This document shows positions 33,925-40,198 of a stretch of 40,198 nt of DNA, one piece after another. Below the pieces are notes generated by a model. It saw only the letters and a program-made list of their open reading frames with translations, did no database searches and was not told the DNA's origin. Source of the DNA: Deltaproteobacteria bacterium (lineage in GTDB: Bacteria > Myxococcota_A > UBA9160 > SZUA-336); NCBI GenBank assembly GCA_029261925.1, contig JAJDAJ010000019.1, positions 1-40,198 on the forward strand, in the 5' to 3' direction. Positions within the stretch are counted from its first letter, which is position 1, and every line of letters starts with the position of its first letter. Both the position numbers and the translations under genes were made by a program.

Positions 33925-34761
33925 TTGGCCAGCGTGCTGATCACCGGGGCGAGCAGCGGGATCGGGCTCGCGAGCGCGCTACTGCTCGCGCGCCGGGGCC
34001 AGCGCGTCTTCGCGTCGGCGCGCACGGCGCGCGGCGTCGCCGCGGTCGAGAGTGCCGCACGCGCCGAGGGCGTCGAGCTCGACGCCCTGGAGCTCGACGT
34101 GACCCGGAGCGCGGACTGCGAGCGCGCCGTGAAGCACGTGCTCGAGGTGAGCGGTGGGCTCGACGTGCTGGTGAACAACGCCGGCCGCGTCATGTACGCC
34201 GCGGTCGAGGAGACCGGCGACGACGCCGCACGCGAGCTGCTGGAGCTGAACCTGCTCGGACCGCTGCGCGCGATCCGCGCCGTCCTGCCGGCGATGCGCG
34301 AGGCGCGCTCCGGCACGATCGTGAACGTCTCCTCGGTCAACGCCATCTTCAATCTGCCGTACTCGGGCATGTACGGCGCGACCAAGAAGGCGCTCGAGGC
34401 GCTGAGCGAGACGCTCTGCCAGGAGGTCGCGCCGTACGGGATCCGCGTGCGCATCGTCCAGCCGAGCGGCTTCCAGACCGGGATCGTCGACAGCGCCCTG
34501 CCCTCCGAGCTCGACGGCAGCACGGGCGCGTACACCGCCGCCGTCGAGAAGCTGCGCGCGGCGAGCCGCGCCACCAACGCGCTCTCGCCGGACCTGGCCC
34601 CGGTGGCCGAGGCGGTCTGCGACGCGGCGCTCGACGACGCGCCCGAGCTGCGACGGCCGGTGGGAATGCACGCGGTCCCGCTGAGCCGGATGCGCCGCGA
34701 GCTCGACGACGAGGCGCTGCTGCGCGCGCTCGGCGAGATGGTGGCGGGGAGCAACGACTAG
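33925..34761 (+). CDS. Classical short-chain dehydrogenase/reductase
   Basis: A 278-residue NAD(P)-dependent SDR. The dinucleotide motif TGASSGIG is at 7-14, NNAG follows near residue 88, catalytic S137 is in NVSSVNA, and Y150-x3-K154 is in YGATKK. Likely a hydroxyl/keto oxidoreductase on an alicyclic or steroid-like compound, by context. The start is TTG 33925 with GGGAGG nine bases upstream; GTG 33907 is in frame but would overlap that site and adds six residues. It is divergent from hsaC. Its stop overlaps the flavoprotein stop on the other strand at CTAG. Confidence 0.9.
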   Translation: MASVLITGASSGIGLASALLLARRGQRVFASARTARGVAAVESAARAEGVELDALELDVTRSADCERAVKHVLEVSGGLDVLVNNAGRVMYAAVEETGDDAARELLELNLLGPLRAIRAVLPAMREARSGTIVNVSSVNAIFNLPYSGMYGATKKALEALSETLCQEVAPYGIRVRIVQPSGFQTGIVDSALPSELDGSTGAYTAAVEKLRAASRATNALSPDLAPVAEAVCDAALDDAPELRRPVGMHAVPLSRMRRELDDEALLRALGEMVAGSND

Positions 34762-36137
34762 GCTCCGCTCGACGTCGCGGCACCGCGGCCGGCGCGCCGG
34801 CCGAAGACCACGGCGTTCGAGATCGAGTTGCCGCTGCCGCCGTACTGGCGCAGCACGCCGCCCGTGGTTTCCCCGGCCGCGAAGAGCCCCGGGATCGGCG
34901 CGCCACAGGTGTCCAGGACGCGCGCGTCGGCGTCGATGCGCAGGCCGCAGCAGGTCAGCGCGACCAGACAGGGCCGCACCTCGGCCGCGTAGAACGGCGG
35001 CGTGGAGACGGGCCGCATCCAGGCGGGATCCTTGAAGAAGCGCGAGTCGCGGCCGGCGGCGCAGGCGGCGTTGTACTCCGCCAGGGTCTGCTCGAGGGCC
35101 GCGACGTCGACCTCGGCGCGCTCGCCGAGCTCGCGCACGCTGTCGGCGACGATCAGCTTCCCGTCGCGCGCGTTCGCCGCGAGGCTGTCGCGGTTCCAGT
35201 CCATCGAGACCACGTCCTGGTGCGTCAGGTCGGTGGGCGACCACGCCAGCCGCGACGCCTCGTCGAGGATCGCGAAGCCCGTGCCGCCGGTCTGCGCCTG
35301 CGTGGTCTCGGTCAGCATGGAGTAGGGCATCTTCTCGTCGACGTAGCGGCGTCCCTCGCGGTTCACCAGGACCAGCCAGGCCGGGGGTACCACCTCGAAG
35401 TTGCGGTCGAAGCAGGGCGTGATCAGCGCCAGCCCCTGGTTCTCGCCCGTGATCGCCGCGCCGAGCTCCGTGCCGAGCAGCAGGCCGTCGCCGACGCAGG
35501 TGGGCGCCGAGACCGACCAGGTCCGATCGCCGTGCACGGCCGCATCCGGGTAGTACTTGTCGAGCAGCTCCCGGCTCGCGCCGATCCCGCCGCTGGCCAC
35601 GACCAGGGTGCGCGCCTCGAGGCGCGCGTCGGCGGCGCCGTGCGAGAGGCTCCAGCCCGATCCGGTCGGCTCGATCGCGGTGACGCGACTGCCCGTGAGG
35701 ATCCGCGCGCCCAGGCGGCGCGCCTCGAGCTCGAGCACGCGCGCGATCCGGGCGCCGGCGCCGTCGGCCATGTGGCTGCGCGGCGTGGCCTCGGCGGAGT
35801 TGGCCGGGATCAGCTCGAACTGCACGCCGAGCTCGATCAGCCACTCGAGGGCCTCCGCCGCGCCCTCGCAGAGCGCCCGCGCCAGCGCCGGCTCGACGGA
35901 CCAGCGATTCAGTGCGAGATAGCGGTCGTAGAAGGCGGTGGCGCTGTCCTCGACGCCGGCGGCGCGCTGCAGGCTCGTGCCCGCGGCCATCAGCACACCA
36001 CCCGAGAGCGCCGTCGAGCCACCGACGGCGTCCGCCGCCTCGAGCACCAGCACCGAGGCGCCGCGATGGCGCGCCTCGATCGCCGCCGACAGGCCCGCGC
36101 CTCCGGAGCCGATGATCGCGACGTCGACGCCCGGCAC
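34758..36137 (-). CDS. FAD-dependent oxidoreductase of the fumarate reductase/KstD superfamily
   Basis: A 459-residue flavoprotein with an N-terminal Rossmann site (AIIGSGGAGLSAAIEA), the FAD-ribose region VLEAADAVGGSTALSGG, and a C-terminal IPGLFAAGETTGGVLRQYGGSGNSISNAVVFGRRAG. It belongs with soluble fumarate reductases and 3-ketosteroid dehydrogenases, which desaturate or reduce C-C bonds next to a carbonyl. The exact reaction is uncertain. GTG 36137 lies four bases after the amidohydrolase stop, so they form an operon. It is tail-to-tail with the SDR, sharing the CTAG. Confidence 0.88.
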   Translation of the reverse strand: MPGVDVAIIGSGGAGLSAAIEARHRGASVLVLEAADAVGGSTALSGGVLMAAGTSLQRAAGVEDSATAFYDRYLALNRWSVEPALARALCEGAAEALEWLIELGVQFELIPANSAEATPRSHMADGAGARIARVLELEARRLGARILTGSRVTAIEPTGSGWSLSHGAADARLEARTLVVASGGIGASRELLDKYYPDAAVHGDRTWSVSAPTCVGDGLLLGTELGAAITGENQGLALITPCFDRNFEVVPPAWLVLVNREGRRYVDEKMPYSMLTETTQAQTGGTGFAILDEASRLAWSPTDLTHQDVVSMDWNRDSLAANARDGKLIVADSVRELGERAEVDVAALEQTLAEYNAACAAGRDSRFFKDPAWMRPVSTPPFYAAEVRPCLVALTCCGLRIDADARVLDTCGAPIPGLFAAGETTGGVLRQYGGSGNSISNAVVFGRRAGRGAATSSGA

Positions 36138-36141
36138 GCGC

Positions 36142-37842
36142 CTACCCCAGACCGTGGCGCAGCAGGCGGCCGGGTGAAGTCTTCAGCTCGCGATCGTCGG
36201 CGATGGTCGGCTCGCCGTTGACCAGCACGTGGCGGTAGCCGCGCGCGCGCTGCACGCGCCGCCACTCGCCGGCGGGCAGGTCGGTCACGCGCTCCATCGG
36301 CAGGATCTCCAGGTTCTCGAGGTCGTAGACGACGACGTCGGCAGGGGCGCCGACGCGCAGCGTGCCGCGGTCGCGGAAGCCCGCGCAGTGCGCGGGCAGC
36401 CCGCTCAGGCGCCAGTGTGCCTGCTCCAGCGTGAGCCAGTCGCGCTCGCGCACCGACGAGATCAGCAGCTCGGTGGTGTAGCGGCCCGGCGTGGTGAACT
36501 TCATGTGCGCGCCGCCGTCGGAGACGCCGGGCAGCATCGAGGGCTCGGCGAGCAGCTCGTCGAGGTAGGCGTAGCCGTCGTTGGGCAGCGCGCCGTAGAA
36601 CTCGGTCTCCAGGTTCTCCGAGACCGCGATGTCGAGCATGGCGTCGACGGGATGTACTCCCAGCATCTCCGCCGCCTCGGCGACCGTCTTGCCCTGGAAG
36701 CGCGCGTTCTCCGGGCGCTGCGTCCGGTTGATCACGTGCCGGGGGATGGCCACCGTCACGGTGTGCGGCTGGTTCTCGCGCAGCCCCGGCCGGCGCGCCG
36801 GATCGGCGAGCTTGGCCAGCTTCTCCTCGTGGGTGCCCGTGGTCGCGGCCGCCCACTCGGGCACCTCGTCGAAGAGGTTCCAGTCGGTGAACTGGTACCA
36901 GAAGCCCGAGCAGTTGGTGACGCACTGGCCGTAGATCGGGAAGCCCTGCTCGCGGCACGCGCGGATCCACTCGACGTGCTCGCGGTGCCAGCCCGGATCC
37001 TCGCCGTACACCAGGATCACGTTGTGGAGCACCGGACGGCCGCTCATGTCGGCCATCTTCTCCATCATGCGGAAGCTCTGCTGCCAGCTGCCCTTGACGA
37101 AGGTCACCTGCATCAGACCCTGACCGCTCTCGCCCAGCGCCTCGGCCAGCTCCAGGAAGGTCTCGTCGTGCATCACGTCGGTGACCATGGGCGTGCCGTC
37201 GAAGTCCTTCTGCACGGCCACGCCGCTCTCGGCAGTCAGATGCTGCGCCGACCAGCCGCCCGCACCCGCGGCCAGCGCCTCGCCGAGCAGGGCGCGCAGG
37301 CGGCGGTGCTCGTCGGCGCTCGGCAGGTCCCCGGCCTTGGCGCGCTCGAGACCGAGCACCTCGATCATCAGCGGCGTGAGCGGCGCGAGCGCCTGCACGT
37401 TGACGGCCTTGGGCGTGCGCTCGAGGCTGTCGAGGAACTCGGGGAACGTCTCCCAGTCCCAGGGCATGCCCACCTGCATGGTCTCGAACGGGATCGCCTC
37501 CACGCGCGTCATCGAGCGCATGGCAAGGTCGCGCAGCTCGGGCGCCAGCGGTGCGAAGCCGAAGCCGCAGTTGCCGGTGACGATCGAGGTGACCCCGTGC
37601 CAGCCCGACATCGAGCAGTAGGGGTCCCAGAAGATCTGGGCGTCGTAGTGCGTGTGCAGGTCGACGAATCCCGGCGCGACCACGCAGCCGCTGGCGTCGA
37701 TCTCGCGCGCCGCGTCCGAGGCGCGGATCCGACCGATGGCCGCGACGCGGCCAGCGGAGATTCCCAGGTCGGCGCGCAGCCGCGGCGCGCCCGTTCCATC
37801 CACCAGGATCCCGTTGCGGATGGCGATCTCGTACTCGGGCAT
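36142..37842 (-). CDS. N-acyl-D-amino-acid deacylase-type amidohydrolase
   Basis: A 566-residue metal-dependent amidohydrolase. The HxH metal motif is in GFVDLHTHYDAQIFWDP, preceded by DASGCVVAP. The catalytic aspartate lies in VSDGGAHMKF. The end has the family phrase GAPADVVVYDLE. Relatives hydrolyse N-acyl-D-amino acids, hydantoins or similar amides; many in actinobacterial and delta-type genomes are annotated only as D-aminoacylase and have unknown substrates. Its link to ring catabolism is by neighbourhood only. ATG 37842 is preceded by GGAG. It is followed four bases later by the KstD-like flavoprotein. Confidence 0.88.
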   Translation of the reverse strand: MPEYEIAIRNGILVDGTGAPRLRADLGISAGRVAAIGRIRASDAAREIDASGCVVAPGFVDLHTHYDAQIFWDPYCSMSGWHGVTSIVTGNCGFGFAPLAPELRDLAMRSMTRVEAIPFETMQVGMPWDWETFPEFLDSLERTPKAVNVQALAPLTPLMIEVLGLERAKAGDLPSADEHRRLRALLGEALAAGAGGWSAQHLTAESGVAVQKDFDGTPMVTDVMHDETFLELAEALGESGQGLMQVTFVKGSWQQSFRMMEKMADMSGRPVLHNVILVYGEDPGWHREHVEWIRACREQGFPIYGQCVTNCSGFWYQFTDWNLFDEVPEWAAATTGTHEEKLAKLADPARRPGLRENQPHTVTVAIPRHVINRTQRPENARFQGKTVAEAAEMLGVHPVDAMLDIAVSENLETEFYGALPNDGYAYLDELLAEPSMLPGVSDGGAHMKFTTPGRYTTELLISSVRERDWLTLEQAHWRLSGLPAHCAGFRDRGTLRVGAPADVVVYDLENLEILPMERVTDLPAGEWRRVQRARGYRHVLVNGEPTIADDRELKTSPGRLLRHGLG

Positions 37843-38032
37843 GGGGACTCCTCGTGCGAATCACCCGCGGCGAACCGCCCGGCGTGAATCGCGTACCGGC
37901 GACTGACCTCCGCTACGAATACCACAGATCCGGCGCCGGACTCCAGAGCAATCGCGTGGTCGGAGGGCCTCCAGGCCCCCCCGCGCCGTGCCAGGGCATC
38001 GGCGCGGGGAGAGCCGCCCGGGGCCGGCGGGA
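37843..38032. other. Intergenic region upstream of the amidohydrolase
   Basis: This 190-base stretch is the amidohydrolase leader and has no supported gene on either strand. Locally lower G+C at about 37905-37935 could hold the promoter. I see no clear palindrome that would mark an operator. Confidence 0.4.
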
Positions 38033-38360
38033 TCAGCCCCCCGCCGGGGGCAGGACGGGGCTGCCGAGGCCCCGGCGCAGCGAGCGCGGGGCCGAGCCGT
38101 CCACGTCGACCAACCCCGTACGCGGCGCCGATCTCGGCGTCGATCAGGGTGTGGCCCGAGTGCCGGATCACGTCGGGATCCGCGGCCCTGTCGTAGGCCA
38201 GCTTGTCCAGACCCGCCTTGCCCGCGCCGTGGACGGGGCCGTGCACGTGCGCCACGGCGCCGTACCACGACGTGCAGACCACCAGGCCCCGCCCCGCCTC
38301 GACCATCAGCGGCGCCGCCAGCCAGGTCGCCACGTAGTGGGAGCGCAGACCCCGGTACCA
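38033..38360 (-). pseudogene. DHRS1-like SDR pseudogene, truncated and internally deleted
   Basis: The minus strand encodes WYRGLRSHYVATWLAAPLMV then GRGLVVCTSWYGA, a block typical of DHRS1-like SDRs. Next comes HGAGKAGLDKLAYDRA, where the catalytic YGxxK tyrosine is lost. The chain then jumps straight to the C-terminal ADPDVIRHSGHTLIDAEIGAAYG. A frameshift near 38120 is needed to continue to LVDVDGSAPRSLR and stop at 38033. The ~130-residue Rossmann N-terminus is absent; homology ends about 20 bases from the start of the next flavoprotein gene. About 100 residues between the two blocks are also missing. It is therefore a decayed SDR gene and is unlikely to be functional. Confidence 0.7.
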
Positions 38361-38381
38361 TGGGCCCGGATGGAGGTCCGG

Positions 38382-40061
38382 ATGACGGAGACCGGGTGGA
38401 GGACGCGCGTGCGCCCGGCGGCGGACGTGGATCTCGACGACAGCTTCGACGTGATCGTCGTCGGCGCGGGAGCAGCCGGCTTCCCGGCGGCGATCGGCGC
38501 CGCGCGCGCCGGTGCCCGCGTGCTGCTGCTCGAGAAGGCCGACGCTCCGGGAGGCAGCTTCGCGAAGTCGCTGGGCGGCTTCTGGATCCCCGACAACGCG
38601 GGGATGCGCGGCGGCGGCGTGCGCGAGGACCGCGAGGCCACGCTGCGCTTCCTGGCACGCTGCGCCCGCCCGGCCGGCCACGACCCACGCGATCCGCACC
38701 TGGGGCTCGAGCCCTGGGAGCACGAGCTGCTGGGCGCCTACTTCGACCACGCCGCAGCGGTGGTCGGAGAGCTCGAGGAGACCGGCGCGATCACGCCCGG
38801 CTACCTGCCCGATTCCCCCGACTACCAGACGCGCGTCCCCGAGAACCGGGTGGGCAAGGGACGGACCATGGTGATGCTGAGCGCCGACGGCCGCGAGAAC
38901 CTCGGTGGCCACGGCCAGACTCAGCGCTTCGTCGAGAGCTGCGCGGCGCTCGGCGTCGAGCTGCGCTGCGGTCGCGAGGTCGAGGCCGTCGTCGTCGAGG
39001 ACGGGCGCGTCGTCGGCGTACTCGCCCGCACCGGCGAGCGCGAGGAGCGGATCGGCGCACGCGGCGGCGTGATCTTCGCGAGCGGAGGCTTCGCACACGC
39101 CCGCGACCTGTGCCGCGCCTTCCTGCCCGGATCGGTGATCGGAACTGCGGCCGCACCCGGGGTCGAGGGCAACTTCGTGCGCATCGCCACCGAGCTCGGC
39201 CTGCCGCTGCACGGCATGCAGTACCCGTGGCTGGCCCCGCTTCCCCTGGAGCTCGCGCTGGCGGACGACCCCGGGATCAGCAACGTCTTCGTCTCGCCGG
39301 GCGACAGCATGCTCTACCTGAACCGCTACGGGCGACGCGTGGTCAACGAGAAGGCGCCGTACCACGAGGTCGGGCTCGCCATGGGGCGCTGGGACCCGCT
39401 GCGCCTGGAGTATCCCGACCTGCTGCTCTTCATGCTCTTCGACGAGCGCGTGCACCGGCTCTGGGCGCCGCCGGGCGGCTGGTCGGACGCGCAGGTCGCG
39501 AGCCGCTGGGCGCTGGACACCATGGGCAACTACGCCTACGACGGCCCGCAGCTGATCCGCGGGGAGACGCTCGAGGATCTGGTCGCGGCGCTCGCCGCGC
39601 GCCTCGCGGCGCTGGCCAGCCAGACCGGCGGGCTCCAGCTCGATCCGGGCTTCAGCGTCGCGGCGCGTGCACAGATCGAGCGCTTCAACGCGCTCGCGCG
39701 GTCCGGCCGCGACGCGGACCTCGCGCGCGGCGAGACGCCGATCGAGCAGGTCTTCTTCGGCGAGCGGCGGCCGGGCAACGAGCTCCCGAACCCGCTGATG
39801 TACCCGCTATCGGACCGCGGCCCGTACTTCGCGGTGATCCTGAGCGCGGGCACCCTCGACACCCGGGGTGGCCCGCGGACCGACGCGCACGGGCGCGTGA
39901 TCGGCCCCGCCGGGGACCCGCTGCCCGGCCTGTATGGCGCGGGCAACTGCGTGGCGTCGATGTTCGGCCAGGGCTACCCGGGGGGCGGGGCCACGATCGG
40001 CCCGGCCATGGTCTTCGGCTGGCGCGCGGGAGAGCACGCGGCACGCCGGGCGAGCGCCTAG
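38382..40061 (+). CDS. KstD-like FAD-dependent oxidoreductase (3-oxosteroid dehydrogenase/fumarate reductase family)
   Basis: A 559-residue flavoprotein. The FAD motif VIVVGAGAAGFPAAIGAA and EKADAPGGSFAKSLGG are near the N-terminus. The C-terminal LPGLYGAGNCVASMFGQGYPGGGATIGPAMVFGWRAG is close to the signature of 3-ketosteroid-delta1-dehydrogenases and relatives. It is a better KstD candidate than the flavoprotein at 34758, but residues that define the steroid site cannot be checked by eye. I choose ATG 38382 because GGAGG lies five bases upstream; ATG 38370 is in frame but lacks such a site. It is divergent from the amidohydrolase, with the SDR pseudogene between them. Confidence 0.87.
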   Translation: MTETGWRTRVRPAADVDLDDSFDVIVVGAGAAGFPAAIGAARAGARVLLLEKADAPGGSFAKSLGGFWIPDNAGMRGGGVREDREATLRFLARCARPAGHDPRDPHLGLEPWEHELLGAYFDHAAAVVGELEETGAITPGYLPDSPDYQTRVPENRVGKGRTMVMLSADGRENLGGHGQTQRFVESCAALGVELRCGREVEAVVVEDGRVVGVLARTGEREERIGARGGVIFASGGFAHARDLCRAFLPGSVIGTAAAPGVEGNFVRIATELGLPLHGMQYPWLAPLPLELALADDPGISNVFVSPGDSMLYLNRYGRRVVNEKAPYHEVGLAMGRWDPLRLEYPDLLLFMLFDERVHRLWAPPGGWSDAQVASRWALDTMGNYAYDGPQLIRGETLEDLVAALAARLAALASQTGGLQLDPGFSVAARAQIERFNALARSGRDADLARGETPIEQVFFGERRPGNELPNPLMYPLSDRGPYFAVILSAGTLDTRGGPRTDAHGRVIGPAGDPLPGLYGAGNCVASMFGQGYPGGGATIGPAMVFGWRAGEHAARRASA

Positions 40062-40134
40062 GAGCCTGACCCAGGATGCCCGGGTCGCAGCCGGGTGCGT
40101 AGGCGCCGCGCCCACAAGGCGCGCGATTGAGGTC

Positions 40135-40191
40135 GAATCGGGCGATTCCCCGAGAGAGCGCAACAAAGTGGGCGCGGATGATTACGCGCCC
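40135..40191. other. Two hairpins after the last flavoprotein gene
   Basis: GAATC-4-GATTC (40135-40148) is followed by a GC-rich stem of seven pairs, GGGCGCG-8-CGCGCCC (40170-40191). They lie 74-130 bases past the flavoprotein stop. Neither has a T-tract. They could form a terminator region or operators of a gene to the right of the window; there is no supported gene in 40062-40198. Confidence 0.3.
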
Positions 40192-40198
40192 GGATGCG

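Noticed and set aside
37509..39455. A 648-codon minus-strand frame spanning the KstD-like gene and the SDR remnant
   Set aside because: Only the 38128-38360 part shows SDR similarity; the rest is antisense to the flavoprotein or out of frame with the amidohydrolase.
40131..40150. tRNA T-arm-like sequence (GGTCGAATC)
   Set aside because: No acceptor stem, anticodon arm or D arm could be built around it.
1..40198. Insertion sequences, prophage or CRISPR arrays
   Set aside because: I saw no transposase or integrase motifs, no terminal inverted repeats with target duplications, and no regularly spaced repeats. The only tandem repeat is the short 7-mer at 3893.

Overview
The window is about 70% G+C, densely packed, and uses GTG and TTG starts freely. 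It has no rRNA, tRNA, insertion sequence or CRISPR array that I could see. Gene content is chromosomal: a GspE/PilB-type ATPase, periplasmic methionine sulfoxide repair (MsrPQ), a membrane diadenylate cyclase, and a large stock of Rieske, luciferase-like, SDR and flavoprotein catabolic genes. This fits an uncultured deltaproteobacterial-type lineage (Myxococcota or Binatota-like). That is an inference from gene content and composition; no marker gene is present to confirm it.

Left part (1-12353): the tail of a glutaredoxin-domain protein; a secretion/pilus ATPase followed by a Ycf46-like AAA+ protein; a convergent Na+(K+)/H+ antiporter with a TrkA-N domain; msrP-msrQ; an IclR regulator translationally coupled to a class-IV aminotransferase; a single-chain CdaA-YbbR diadenylate cyclase; a secreted protein that looks like a catalytically dead metzincin joined to a dead retropepsin; and msrB.

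Middle (12350-25753): a HAD phosphatase, then the most unusual pair in the window. One gene joins a Rieske [2Fe-2S] domain to a complete thiamine-diphosphate enzyme. The next joins a Rieske domain to the FMN/[3Fe-4S] domain of glutamate synthase. Further right lie a thiolase, a GPH-family transporter, a conserved hypothetical protein and an SMP-30-like lipoprotein. A minus-strand operon follows with a DAD/Dke1-like cupin, a luciferase-like monooxygenase pseudogene, a DUF1214 protein and a sulfotransferase. It is divergent from two overlapping Lrp/AsnC regulators.

Right part (25754-40198): a tightly packed eight-gene minus-strand operon encodes a meta-cleavage pathway of HsaA-G type, as used for steroid or secosteroid rings: extradiol dioxygenase, flavin-dependent hydroxylase oxygenase component, acylating acetaldehyde dehydrogenase, 4-hydroxy-2-oxovalerate aldolase, C-C hydrolase and 2-hydroxypentadienoate hydratase. 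A luciferase-like monooxygenase and a Rieske ring-hydroxylating oxygenase alpha subunit close the operon. Two flavoproteins of the 3-ketosteroid dehydrogenase/fumarate reductase superfamily, an SDR and an N-acyl-D-amino-acid deacylase-type amidohydrolase lie alongside. A perfect 18-bp palindrome sits in the divergent promoter of the operon. The working model is an aromatic or steroid catabolic island whose exact substrate cannot be read from the sequence. Two internally deleted pseudogenes (a luciferase-like monooxygenase and a DHRS1-like SDR) suggest ongoing gene loss in it.
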